Part shown: positions 1 to 8,425 of the stretch, one piece after another
How the letters are laid out: each line of letters starts with the position of its first letter
Position numbering within the stretch: position 1 is the first letter of the stretch
Translations under genes and position numbers: made by a program
DNA from: Deltaproteobacteria bacterium
Lineage (GTDB): Bacteria > SAR324 > XYD2-FULL-50-16
Assembly: GCA_018645005.1 (NCBI GenBank)
Contig: JABGPJ010000103.1
Location: forward strand, 9,481-54,953
Length of the DNA: 45,473 bases
Reading direction: 5' to 3'
Notes under the pieces: generated by a model
The model's database searches: none
What the model saw: only the letters and a program-made list of their open reading frames with translations
What the model was told of the DNA's origin: nothing

Positions 1-324
1 TGACTGTTACAATATTTAACAAGATACTAGGTATTTGTAAATACGGGGCTACTCCTGTGCTAAAATCCTGCGGACCTGTCGTCACTGTCAGTATTCATAT
101 CTCCGTGATATCCATACCTGGAAATGACCTGACCATCAGAGGGATTTCCCTCCATTTACTGTTCGACATGGATTCAAATGTGTCATCATACAGGGATTTT
201 TCTCGAAATACTCGGATATACTGGATTCCACCAGTTAACTGATACAAACTTTCACATCCGCTGTGATCTCAAAGACGGCATTGAGAGGGGAACCGCTTAG
301 AACGCTTACGCAATCAGATTTACG
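1..324. other. Leading non-coding stretch
   Basis: No convincing gene is seen. The only open frame, at 57-242, encodes a 61-residue peptide with no recognisable motif and no ribosome binding site. A short hairpin (GAGGG-ATTT-CCCTC) lies near 138-151 but has no T tract. The stretch probably holds the promoter of the EamA gene, although no clear -35/-10 pair could be assigned. Confidence 0.4.
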
Positions 325-1209
325 ATGGAAAATATGAAATTTGGATTAACGAAGACATTTCTGGGACGGGTGTGCATCTCTGCCTCGGCGTTTTGCCTTT
401 ATATGACCACCGTCAGCATTCGCTGGGCAAAAACGTCAGTAGAACTGGACTCCACATTTTTTGTCTTTGCTCGATTTGCATTGGGATTTATTGTCATCTG
501 TTCGATCCTGGCCGTAAAGCGACGCCCCCTCAAACCCAGAAATTGGTGGTTACTCCTGGGCAGAGCGTTCAGCAATGTCGCAGCGGTCTTCTGTTTTTTT
601 AAGGCGGTCAGCCTCACTTCTGCAGCAGAAGGCAACATCCTCAATATGACCTATCCCCTCTTCATCGCGGTCTTCTTCTTTCTATTTCAAAAGGGGAAAA
701 AAGATTATCCTGCCTATTTCCTGACCTTGGTAGCATTTTTTGGTGTCTGGCTGGTCATCTCGCCCCAGGGCTTCGCGTTGAGAATGGAAAACCTCTGGGG
801 GCTGGCATCAGGATTTTTCGGAGCCATTGCCGTTACAATTCTAAATTTTGCTCGGAAATTTAACGATACCGATACCATCCTTTTTTTTATGTTTGGAATC
901 GGCACACTCCTGATTGGTATTTTTTTTCCCCAGCATTTATTCATTCCGACTCTGGAACAAGCCAAATATTTAGCCATAGCCGCCATATTCGGTGTTTTGG
1001 GCCAATACCTCCTGACACTGGGTTTTAAATATGTAACGGCCGTTGAAGGGGGAGTCATCTCTTCCAGTCGAATTTTGATTGCAGCAATTCTGGGTCCTTA
1101 CATTGTATCTGATCCGGCTCTGGGCCTGTCAGGCTGGTTTGGCGCCCTGTTGATCTTTGGTACCAATGTTTATCTGACAATCAGAGATATTGGCACTCAA
1201 CAAAAATAA
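325..1209 (+). CDS. EamA/DMT-family membrane permease
   Basis: A 294-residue integral membrane protein of the drug/metabolite transporter superfamily, with the usual length and two repeated EamA halves (about 15-140 and 155-290). About ten hydrophobic segments can be seen. The motif RAFSNVAAVFCFFKAVSLTS, followed by EGNILNMTYPLF, is the typical end of the first EamA repeat; GQYLLTLGFKYVTAVEGGVI is its counterpart in the second. Family members export or import small metabolites such as amino acids or nucleotide-related compounds; the substrate here cannot be read from sequence. The start at 325 has no good Shine-Dalgarno sequence, and an ATG nine bases downstream is an alternative. It is transcribed alone, with no metabolic partner on the same strand. 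Confidence 0.88.
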   Translation: MENMKFGLTKTFLGRVCISASAFCLYMTTVSIRWAKTSVELDSTFFVFARFALGFIVICSILAVKRRPLKPRNWWLLLGRAFSNVAAVFCFFKAVSLTSAAEGNILNMTYPLFIAVFFFLFQKGKKDYPAYFLTLVAFFGVWLVISPQGFALRMENLWGLASGFFGAIAVTILNFARKFNDTDTILFFMFGIGTLLIGIFFPQHLFIPTLEQAKYLAIAAIFGVLGQYLLTLGFKYVTAVEGGVISSSRILIAAILGPYIVSDPALGLSGWFGALLIFGTNVYLTIRDIGTQQK

Positions 1210-1355
1210 TTCTACGGCCCCAATCAGCAAATGACTACTGGCATACCGTTTGAATTGATCAACAGAATCGGTTATACTGAGCCGAAAAAAAGAAAAGGGT
1301 TAATCAGTGCCTTTGTGATTGTCAATCAATGGATTTTACAGGAAAGGATAAAACG

Positions 1356-1706
1356 ATGATTAAACGTCTGTTTGTAATGATAGTTATACTGTTGATAGTG
1401 ACAGGTCTTTCGGCGACGGTTTCTGCCAGAAATAAGAAAAGATTGGCCAACGGCTATATGGTTGAAGCCTCAGCAACCTCTCTGGTTATTGAGCTGGCAA
1501 AATTCCTCCGAGGACATACCAGGCTCAAAAAAACCGGATCGGGTTGCGTCACCGAAGTGATCCGGTACGTCGAACTGGGTGCGGACGATAAGTTTTATAA
1601 TTTTGTCGTCAGAAAAGCGGACCAGGACGGAAACCGTAACGGAACTGCTGAATATGCAGAATTGAAAACAATGTGGGATATAGCCTGTACAAACAGAGGT
1701 AAGTGA
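1356..1706 (+). CDS. Small secreted protein with one EF-hand-like loop
   Basis: A 116-residue protein of no recognised family. The ATG at 1356 is chosen because GGAAAGGA (1341-1348) sits seven bases before it; a start at 1329 would put nine residues ahead of the signal peptide. The N-terminus (KR, then about 17 hydrophobic residues, then ATVSA) is a Sec signal peptide. Residues 91-102 (DGNRNGTAEYAE) fit the 12-residue EF-hand calcium loop: acidic or Asn at positions 1, 3 and 5, Gly at 6, Glu at 12. The mature protein has two cysteines that could form a periplasmic disulfide. Calcium binding is inferred from the loop only. The gene stands alone and converges with the CoA-transferase operon. 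Confidence 0.6.
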   Translation: MIKRLFVMIVILLIVTGLSATVSARNKKRLANGYMVEASATSLVIELAKFLRGHTRLKKTGSGCVTEVIRYVELGADDKFYNFVVRKADQDGNRNGTAEYAELKTMWDIACTNRGK

Positions 1707-1741
1707 CCTGCCCCTGTTTGTATAGGACAGGTTCAGGAGCT

Positions 1742-2569
1742 CTATTCGGGTTTCTGCCTCGCCTCCATCTTCTTCATGATATGGGCCGTACTTAATTCCA
1801 GGGCCAGTTCACGACCCACCGATTCAGTCGGCGCGAATTTGCGGATAAATGAGACCTCTTTTTGGCTGGGGGGAGCTGTCTCTGTGAGATTCTCCGTGAT
1901 TTTCAGGTCCCAGGGCACATCTTTTTTGACATCATCCAGTGAGATGCCCGGATGAATTTGAGCCAGATAGAGCTCTTTGGTCTCCGGGTCAAATTTGAAG
2001 ATGCCCTTCTTTGAAATCAACATGGAGGGACCGGACCCTTTGGGAAACAACCCGGAGTCATCCCGGGCGCTACCCCCCTCCAGATAACCGGGTGACGTGA
2101 CATAGTCCAGTTTTTCCACGAAATTCCCTCCCCGCATTGTCAGAACGGTTCGTTTTGAATACCCAATGAAATCTGCAGCACCGCCGGAACCAGGTAGACG
2201 GAGATCGGGCTTGAAATAGTCTCCAATGACAGTGGTATTCAGGTTCCCAAATTTGTCAATCTGGGCTACTCCCAGAAAGCAGACATCGACAAACCCCCGG
2301 TAGGTAGTGGTAAATGTCGAAAAGAGGTCCGTAGAGTAGGAAAAGCCACGGCAACTCATCACATCCGCGATGTGGTTCGGTCTCACCAGGGGTTCGAAAT
2401 CGATAATCCCGGCTTCCATCATCAAATTGACATTGGGCGCATGCAGCGCTTTGGCCAGGGCGCCTGAGATAGTCGGTAGACCGACCCCCAGGACAACATT
2501 CTCGTCATCATGAATCTCCCTCGCTGCAATAATGATTAACAGTTCGTTCAGTGTATATTTAACAGTCAT
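1742..2569 (-). CDS. Class I CoA-transferase, beta subunit (GctB-like)
   Basis: A 275-residue beta subunit of a two-subunit CoA-transferase of the glutaconate CoA-transferase/IpdAB type. It would move CoA between an acyl-CoA and a free acid, forming a thioester with a catalytic Glu. The segment LMMEAGIIDFEP places Glu52 where GctB has its active-site Glu54. GLPTISGAL, GVAQIDKFGNLNTT and the glycine-rich LPGSGGAADF are family landmarks. The start at 2569 is preceded by AAAGGGGG with seven-base spacing, and the gene overlaps the alpha subunit by 11 bases, so translation is probably coupled. An ATG 18 bases upstream is possible but less well placed. The substrate is unknown. A ring-opening hydrolase of the IpdAB type is an alternative, made less likely by the retained Glu. 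Confidence 0.85.
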   Translation of the reverse strand: MTVKYTLNELLIIIAAREIHDDENVVLGVGLPTISGALAKALHAPNVNLMMEAGIIDFEPLVRPNHIADVMSCRGFSYSTDLFSTFTTTYRGFVDVCFLGVAQIDKFGNLNTTVIGDYFKPDLRLPGSGGAADFIGYSKRTVLTMRGGNFVEKLDYVTSPGYLEGGSARDDSGLFPKGSGPSMLISKKGIFKFDPETKELYLAQIHPGISLDDVKKDVPWDLKITENLTETAPPSQKEVSFIRKFAPTESVGRELALELSTAHIMKKMEARQKPE

Positions 2570-3608
2570 GGAATAACCCCCTTTCATTCATAATGGTTTC
2601 CAATTCCTCCAGTGTCACTCCCATACCTCGTTCTGTGCCGTCGTATTTCCAGGAAGAGGTAAAAGCAGAACCTAAATTGACCGGTGCCGAGAAGTAGTCC
2701 TTGGCCCGCAGACCTTCCAGATATTCAGTACCAAATAACTCAACATAGTGGTCCATATAGGCACTACGGTCAGGACAGCCATACACCCATTCATCCAACC
2801 AGGCCTGCAGTCCGTCTTCAGTGGCAGCAGCTCCCTGGAACAGCCCATAGGCCAGACGGTCCATATTATAGTAACCAACTACCTCTGTGGGATGAGAGCA
2901 CCAGGGAATCTCAATCACCGCATCGGCTCTGAAACCCGGAATAATTGTATGATGGGGGCTGGAACGAATAACGTCGTGATCAACGATCTCTTCGCAGGAA
3001 ATAATGATCCGCTTGCTGGCCAGCGCTGCAGCAGCGACACTGCCCATAGCTCCCCAGTATTGAGCGTTTCCGAACTTATCAGCTCTCTGGACATGAATAA
3101 TACAGACATCCGGATTGAGGGCCGGAACCGTCAGGATCTTTTTCCCCGTATAAGGACAGTCAACAACCCGATATTTATCATCTCCCATAAAACCGCGAAT
3201 CCGGTAGAGATCTGTTGCCATTACCCCTTCGAATACCTGCATGAAATTAAAACCGTGCATGCCCGCCATGAGGCGAGCATTATAGTTGTAGTTGGTATAG
3301 TCCTCAAGTTGCAGAGTCCCTGCCTGCAGAGCTCTTTCCACTGCGGATCCGCCGGCTTTGCCTCCTGAACGCAAAGTATAGGTGGTCACCAGCCGATCCA
3401 CTATCCCTGCTGCGACCATCACCTCCACATCGAAAATACCAGACTGGGAATAGACCGTCAGGTTCTTTTTATGCTGCCGTACCACTTCATAGACGAGCTC
3501 GGCACAGGCACTTAAGGTATAATTTCCGATAATAAGCTCGTCGCCATCTTTGACAAACTGACTGATGGCATCAGCGGCGCTCATTACTTTTTCGCTGGAT
3601 TGGGACAT
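2559..3608 (-). CDS. Class I CoA-transferase, alpha subunit (GctA-like)
   Basis: A 349-residue alpha subunit and partner of the overlapping beta gene. The opening VMSAADAISQFVKDGDELIIGNYT is the usual CoA-transferase start ('S..DAV..FV.DGD.I..G'). The core contains VPALNPDVCIIHVQRADKFG and IISCEEIVDHDVI, both typical of the family, and HTIIPGFRADAVIEIPWCSHP matches the 'P...VDAVVEVP.GAHP' motif of GctA. The ATG at 3608 is preceded by GAGGAG at good spacing; a longer frame to 3656 lacks this. It follows the SDR gene by 83 bases in an operon with an acyl-CoA synthetase subunit, so the unit probably activates and processes an organic acid as its CoA ester. Confidence 0.86.
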   Translation of the reverse strand: MSQSSEKVMSAADAISQFVKDGDELIIGNYTLSACAELVYEVVRQHKKNLTVYSQSGIFDVEVMVAAGIVDRLVTTYTLRSGGKAGGSAVERALQAGTLQLEDYTNYNYNARLMAGMHGFNFMQVFEGVMATDLYRIRGFMGDDKYRVVDCPYTGKKILTVPALNPDVCIIHVQRADKFGNAQYWGAMGSVAAAALASKRIIISCEEIVDHDVIRSSPHHTIIPGFRADAVIEIPWCSHPTEVVGYYNMDRLAYGLFQGAAATEDGLQAWLDEWVYGCPDRSAYMDHYVELFGTEYLEGLRAKDYFSAPVNLGSAFTSSWKYDGTERGMGVTLEELETIMNERGLFHDC

Positions 3609-3691
3609 AATATGCTCCTCATTATTTTTAAATACCGGACATATCCGGTTCTTCACCTGCTTTCAGGCGATCATAAAGGGTAAACTGCGGG

Positions 3692-4489
3692 CTAAAATTT
3701 CATGTTTGGCAGGTTCAGCGAGGCAGTGTTTCCACCATCCACTGCCAGGGCTTGCCCGGTAATATAACTGGCGTCATCACTGGCCAGAAAAAGAATGGCC
3801 TGGGCGAGCTCTTCAGGTTTGCCGTAACGACGTAATTCACACCGACTTCCCAGCTTGTGCTCTTTGCCGGCATCCCTGGCCATATCAAATATCGGTTGGG
3901 TCATACCCGTTTCCGTCAAACCGGGACAAACTGCGTTGACACGCACATTGAATTGCCCCAGATCACAGGCAGCGGTCTGGGTGAAGTTGATCAGGGCCGC
4001 CTTGCTGGCACTGTAGGCATTTGTACCTGCACCGGCACGGATACCGGCCACTGATGCTGTGTTAACGATCGCGCCCTGATTGCGGGATTGCATATGCTCG
4101 GCAACGTGTTTAATTCCCAGCATGGCTCCGACTACATTGACACCGTAAACCTGTTGCCAGTTTTCTGCATCGTCATCTAAGTGTCCTTTGTGATCTCCCG
4201 TAATCCCTGCATTGTTACAAAGAATATCCACCTGGCCGAATTCTTCCAGGGTAAAATCGATCAGGGCTTTTACTTCCGATTCAACAGAGACATCTGTTTT
4301 CTTTGCCAAGGCTGTCCCGCCATCTTGTCCTATTTTTGAAACAATCTCCTGCAAAGCACCCTCATTAACATCTGCCAGAACAACCTTTGCTCCTTCCAGC
4401 GCAAAAAGCAGCGCGGTGGCTTTTCCAATTCCGCTGGAGGCGCCCGTGATGATGGCAACTTTTTCCGTTAATCTGCCGTAGCTTCTCAT
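3692..4489 (-). CDS. Short-chain dehydrogenase/reductase
   Basis: A 265-residue classical SDR. Visible motifs are the cofactor loop TGASSGIG (15-22), NNAG (92-95), the catalytic Ser in NTASVAG (Ser146) and YSASK (Tyr159, Lys163). An Asp at the end of strand beta-2 (VVLAD, Asp40) favours NAD(H) over NADP(H). PGLTETGM and the C-terminal ITGQALAVDGG complete the family signature. It likely oxidises a hydroxyacyl-CoA or other secondary alcohol; the operon with acyl-CoA synthetase and CoA-transferase genes supports an acyl-CoA catabolic role, but the substrate is unknown. The start at 4489 has GGAGA a few bases upstream, and only 21 bases separate it from the preceding synthetase gene. Confidence 0.9.
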   Translation of the reverse strand: MRSYGRLTEKVAIITGASSGIGKATALLFALEGAKVVLADVNEGALQEIVSKIGQDGGTALAKKTDVSVESEVKALIDFTLEEFGQVDILCNNAGITGDHKGHLDDDAENWQQVYGVNVVGAMLGIKHVAEHMQSRNQGAIVNTASVAGIRAGAGTNAYSASKAALINFTQTAACDLGQFNVRVNAVCPGLTETGMTQPIFDMARDAGKEHKLGSRCELRRYGKPEELAQAILFLASDDASYITGQALAVDGGNTASLNLPNMKF

Positions 4490-4510
4490 ACATTCTCCGT
4501 CTTCACTTGG

Positions 4511-5962
4511 TTAATTAAACGTGTCACGAATTTCAAAATACTGAACCAGAGCCTGCAGCGACCTGGCAGCTCTTTCCGGGTTGGGAAAAACCGGGATTCC
4601 TTTTTTAATAAACGTTTTGTTGACCAACTCTTCCATCCCGCGAAAAGTGAATCCCACAACCGGTTTATCGAACCTTTGTCGTAATTCCCCAGCAATCTCC
4701 TCAATAGACCAGCTCATCTTATCCACTGTCTCGTTCACTTTCTCCTCTGACATCCCACTACTCGCCATTTTCATCTTCAATATATCCTGCGGCACAAAGA
4801 GATAGATCAACAACATGTCAATGTTCTCATCCTCCAACAGAATTTGTGGTATTTTCAGGAAAAAATCGCTGAAATTTCGGGTGAAGGTCAGATCAACCGG
4901 GTTGTTTGCATTCCCCGTATCGGGTATGAACGGGGAGAGCTTTTCAAGGGTTGTCGCTGTGAAAGCAGGCAGATGGAGTCCCACGCGGCCACAAATATCG
5001 GCTGCTGTGGCAGCAGGGCCGCCTGAATGACTGAGTATAGCAACCTTGCGTCCCTCCGGTCTGGGCATACTACCCAAAAGCCAGCAGATATCAAACATTT
5101 CGGTGATCGATTGGGCTCGAATAATACCGCACTGCTTAAACATGGCATCATAAAGATCGTCCGGACCGGACATGGAACCCGTGTGAGAAAAAGCAGCACG
5201 CCGACCGGTTTCGGATCCGCCCACGTAATATGCGACGATGGGTTTGTGTGGAACGATAGCTTGTGCCACTCTAATAAACTCCGCCCCACGATTGATACTC
5301 TCTATATAGAGAGCGATGACCTTTGTGTGCGGGCAGACGGCCAGGTACTCCAGACAATCCACCAGGTCCACATTCAGTTGGTTGCCAACGCTGAAGGCAG
5401 TGCTGAATCCGATATGGTTGCGGGCCAGGTAGTTGTACATCTGGGCAATAAAACTGCCGCTCTGAGATGCCAGTCCGATAAATCCAGGGTCCCCTTCGAT
5501 GGGGATCGGTGTCGTACATATTTTGGCATATGGATTGGCAACGCCCAAACAGTTTGGTCCCAGTATACGGATGCCATATTCATCCGCAATCTTTGCCAGC
5601 GCCTTTTCTGATCCAACACCGTCACCACCAACCTCCTTAAATCCACCTGAAATAATAACAGCCTGTCTGATGCCCTTTTCACCGCAGGCCTGGAGCGTTT
5701 CAGCCACAATCCCCCCCGGCAGAACGATCACTGCGAGATCAGGAATTTCGGGCAGGTCAGCCACTGTTTTGTATGCTTTCAACCCTTGAACCGTTTCATC
5801 ATGACGATGGACGGGATAGATCGATCCTTCAAATCCAGTTACCTGGGTAGCGCGCATGAGCAAAGTGCCCATGGAGGATTTGTTGTTCGACACACCAAAA
5901 AAAACAATCGTTCTGGGATTGGCCACGCGGTACAGTGGGCTCTCCTCCAGGGAATGTATCAT
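4511..5962 (-). CDS. ADP-forming acyl-CoA synthetase, alpha-type subunit
   Basis: A 483-residue protein with the domain order of the alpha part of NDP-forming acyl-CoA synthetases (acetate-CoA ligase, ADP-forming; succinyl-CoA synthetase superfamily). It has an N-terminal CoA-binding Rossmann domain (about 15-145, ending GPNCLG), a ligase domain starting IGLASQSGSF (163-172), and the phospho-histidine loop SHTGSMSG (His260). A second flavodoxin-like domain follows with SHSGGPAATAADICG. These enzymes interconvert acyl-CoA, ADP and phosphate with acid, CoA and ATP. The ATP-grasp beta part that is sometimes fused is absent here and must be supplied elsewhere. First gene of a four-gene minus-strand operon. 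Confidence 0.87.
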   Translation of the reverse strand: MIHSLEESPLYRVANPRTIVFFGVSNNKSSMGTLLMRATQVTGFEGSIYPVHRHDETVQGLKAYKTVADLPEIPDLAVIVLPGGIVAETLQACGEKGIRQAVIISGGFKEVGGDGVGSEKALAKIADEYGIRILGPNCLGVANPYAKICTTPIPIEGDPGFIGLASQSGSFIAQMYNYLARNHIGFSTAFSVGNQLNVDLVDCLEYLAVCPHTKVIALYIESINRGAEFIRVAQAIVPHKPIVAYYVGGSETGRRAAFSHTGSMSGPDDLYDAMFKQCGIIRAQSITEMFDICWLLGSMPRPEGRKVAILSHSGGPAATAADICGRVGLHLPAFTATTLEKLSPFIPDTGNANNPVDLTFTRNFSDFFLKIPQILLEDENIDMLLIYLFVPQDILKMKMASSGMSEEKVNETVDKMSWSIEEIAGELRQRFDKPVVGFTFRGMEELVNKTFIKKGIPVFPNPERAARSLQALVQYFEIRDTFN

Positions 5963-6596
5963 TTTAAGCTCTTGGAAGTACTAAAACGGATTATTATTGG
6001 TCCGGGTGATGGAGTCGTTAGCAAACCATCCCTGAATCGGAGTTTGACCCTACCGACAAATCCCAACCGCAATTTTGATATATGAATGAGTTTGGCTGAA
6101 GAGGAGGACACAATTGCCAGAATTTGCTGACCTTGATGGGGTTGATAAATCCAGTGGTCAGTCCCGCCCTTTGATCATACTTTGCAAAATATTTTTTCGA
6201 CAGACTATTTTGCCGTGTCCCTAATTTATATGGGATTTTATTTCGGCTCGTCAAGATATTTCGAGCAGGTGTTCGATTATAATTTCGGGGTTAATCCTTT
6301 CTTATTCAGCTCATAGCAAAGATTAATCGGCATGAAATAAATGGAACATTTGCTCGATTATTCTTGACGTTATGGGAGCCTGAAACCTAAAATTAGAACG
6401 AAACATTGTTAAACGATATCGATAACAGAATACACTGTTGGGTGCATATTCCAGTTAAATCATGGCTCTGTGATTGAAAAAACTGAGCGAGACAGCTGAT
6501 CCAATTCAGGAGGCACTGAATAGTTGACCCAGCCAGTTTACTGCACCATATTGTTTGTTAAAAAATCTCAATTCCCTAGTAAATATGAAGGTATAA
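5963..6596. other. Gene-free stretch of about 630 bases
   Basis: AT-rich DNA between the acyl-CoA operon and a decayed SDR gene. I found no frame with protein-like composition and a ribosome binding site, no terminal inverted repeat and no tRNA. It should contain the promoter of the minus-strand operon at its left end. Because it precedes a pseudogene it may include eroded coding remnants, but none is recognisable by eye. Confidence 0.4.
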
Positions 6597-7108
6597 ATGG
6601 TAGACTTTTCAATCAAAAGGTAAAATTGCGTTGATCACAAGAGCAAGCAGAGGTATCGGCGAAGCAATTGCACAAACTCTGGCGGCAAACGGGGCTCACT
6701 GTATCCTGGTCAGTCGAAAACGTGACGGTTTGCAGGCGGTGGCAGAGAAAATCCGGTAGTGGTGCCATCGTAAATGTGGCTTCCGTAAACGGCATCTCGC
6801 CCGCACCTTATCAAGGAGTTTACTCTGTGACCAAGGTTGCCCTGATTTCCATGACCAGGGCCTATGCCGCAGAACTGGCAGCAAAGAAGATCCGGGTAAA
6901 TGCGCTACTACCCGGGTTAACAGAAACCAAATTCGCTGGTGCGCTCTTTGACAACAAAGAGATCTACGATCATGCCATACAGAAGATCCCGATGAAACGA
7001 CATGCTGCTCCGGAGGAAATGGCAGGTGCAGTTCTATACCTGGTGTCCGAAGTTTCATCGTACACAACGGGAACCATGATCACCTGTGATGGCGGCGGAC
7101 TGATCTGA
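6597..7108 (+). pseudogene. Decayed short-chain dehydrogenase (frameshift plus internal deletion)
   Basis: Remains of an SDR gene spread over three frames. ATG 6597, preceded by GAAGG, opens MVDFSIK, then an extra A in the run at 6615-6618 gives TAA at 6621. Removing one A restores KGKIALITRASRGIGEAIA, an SDR N-terminus in which the first cofactor glycine has become Arg (TRASRGIG). That frame stops at TAG 6757 after about 50 codons. A third frame then carries the SDR C-terminal half from SGAIVNVASVNG through YSVTK (catalytic Tyr and Lys), PGLTETKF and TTGTMITCDGGG, ending at 7108. By comparison with the intact SDR at 3692-4489, about 85 residues, including the NNAG segment, are missing. A functional product is very unlikely. 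Confidence 0.85.
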
Positions 7109-7225
7109 TCATCAAATTGTAAGTAGAGCCCTTTAAAAAGACCTGGCAGATCCTGCCATTTTTCAGGTACTGCGACAACCCGACGCAGCGGATTTTAACA
7201 ATACAGTAAAATATGGGAGTTTTGA

Positions 7226-7576
7226 ATGCATGAATTGCCGGTAACCGAAAAAATTCTGGATATTATTGTTGCGCATGCTGAAAGAAACAATGTTCAGAAA
7301 GTCGTCACTATAAATCTGAATATAGGTGAACTCAGCGATCTGGAAGATGAGTGGATACAGAATTATTTCGACTATCTAGCCAAAGGCAGTGTGGCAGAAG
7401 GTGCCAAGCTGGTGATCGAAAAAGTGCCGGTCGTCATGAACTGCAACGGTTGCTCCAACACTTTTCAGGTTGATATCAAAGAGATGAAGGAGATGCAGTG
7501 TCCCGACTGCGACAGTAAGGATTATACGCTGATTTCCGGAAAAGACTATTACATTAAAAATATGGAGGTTGTTTAA
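7226..7576 (+). CDS. hypA: Hydrogenase/nickel maturation protein HypA
   Basis: A 116-residue protein of full HypA length. It starts MHE, the N-terminal nickel-binding motif (His2, Glu3). The central INLNIGELSDLE and the structural zinc site of two CxxC pairs (Cys73/Cys76 and Cys92/Cys95) are intact. HypA delivers nickel, with HypB, to the large subunit of NiFe hydrogenase, or in some bacteria to urease. GGGAG lies just before the ATG. It forms a two-gene operon with hypB, whose start follows directly. No hydrogenase, hypC, hypD, hypE or hypF gene lies in this window, so the client enzyme must be encoded elsewhere. Confidence 0.95.
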   Translation: MHELPVTEKILDIIVAHAERNNVQKVVTINLNIGELSDLEDEWIQNYFDYLAKGSVAEGAKLVIEKVPVVMNCNGCSNTFQVDIKEMKEMQCPDCDSKDYTLISGKDYYIKNMEVV

Positions 7577-8245
7577 ATGGACGAAGTACGATTAATCGAA
7601 GTTAAAGAGGATATCCTTTCCGATAACAAGGCACAGGCAGATGGTTTGAGAATCAGCCTTAAAGCTGAGAAGTCATTTCTGATGAACCTCATGTCCTCTC
7701 CAGGAGCTGGGAAAACCACCTTACTGATGAAGAGTATCGCAAAAATCAAGGACGACGTAAAAGTCGGTGTGATGGAAGCAGATATCGATTCCAAGGTGGA
7801 TGCGGAAAAATTAGTGGCTCAGGGGATATCCGCCATCCAACTCCGCACCGGTGGATTTTGCCACCTGGATGCCAACATGGTGACAAAAGGTCTGGAAGCA
7901 ATGGATGTCAAAGGACTGGACCTGATCATCATCGAAAATGTAGGAAATCTGGTCTGTCCCGCAGAATTCGATACAGGTGCCGTTTTGAATGTCATGTTGC
8001 TCAGCGTTCCCGAAGGGGATGATAAACCGCTGAAGTATCCATTGATGTTCACCGTCTGTGATGTTTTGATCGTGACCAAGATGGACTATCTCTCACTTTC
8101 TGATTTTGACCTCAACGCTGTCAGAGAAAGAGCCAAAAAGCTGAATCCCAACATCAAAATATTCGAGGTCTCCGCCAAAACGGGTGAAGGTCTGGATGAT
8201 TGGACAGACTGGCTGAAAAATGAAGTGACCACCTTCGGGAAGTAG
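7577..8245 (+). CDS. hypB: Hydrogenase nickel incorporation GTPase HypB
   Basis: A 222-residue SIMIBI-class GTPase. The Walker A loop is SPGAGKTT (41-48). The metal site that bridges the dimer is intact: Cys95 and His96 in GGFCHLDAN, and Cys127 in ENVGNLVCP. The guanine-specificity motif is VTKMD, a variant of NKxD. It lacks the N-terminal CxxCxC nickel site and the His-rich stretch of enterobacterial HypB, so it is of the minimal type and probably does not store nickel. TGGAGG inside the end of hypA serves as its ribosome binding site, and the two genes abut, which implies coupled translation. Confidence 0.95.
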   Translation: MDEVRLIEVKEDILSDNKAQADGLRISLKAEKSFLMNLMSSPGAGKTTLLMKSIAKIKDDVKVGVMEADIDSKVDAEKLVAQGISAIQLRTGGFCHLDANMVTKGLEAMDVKGLDLIIIENVGNLVCPAEFDTGAVLNVMLLSVPEGDDKPLKYPLMFTVCDVLIVTKMDYLSLSDFDLNAVRERAKKLNPNIKIFEVSAKTGEGLDDWTDWLKNEVTTFGK

Positions 8246-8262
8246 CCTCCAACCTCTTCCCG
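8236..8262 (+). other. Hairpin at the hypB stop codon
   Basis: A perfect 7-base stem (CGGGAAG / CTTCCCG) with a 13-base loop that contains the hypB stop codon. No T tract follows, so it is not a canonical intrinsic terminator. It may stabilise the 3' end of the hypAB message or assist factor-dependent termination. Confidence 0.3.
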
Positions 8263-8425
8263 GCGAACTGAATTCCACCCCGTCTTCCGGTCAAACTGCT
8301 GATACGGGAGGGATCTTTGGCAAGACTATTTTTAGCAATGGCAAAAGAGACCTGATTCATGATACCATATCTATTGAGAATGGCATCGCTAAAGTGGTTA
8401 TCAAAAAACTTAACAGGGTTAGACT

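Noticed and set aside
2748-3368. 206-codon plus-strand frame inside the CoA-transferase alpha gene
   Set aside because: It is antisense to a well-supported family member and its product has no protein-like pattern.
5027-5611. 194-codon plus-strand frame inside the acyl-CoA synthetase gene
   Set aside because: Antisense to a conserved enzyme whose catalytic His and domains are intact; no start signal.
6018-6254. 78-codon minus-strand frame in the long gap before the SDR pseudogene
   Set aside because: Low-quality composition and no start signal; it could be an eroded remnant, but nothing identifies it.
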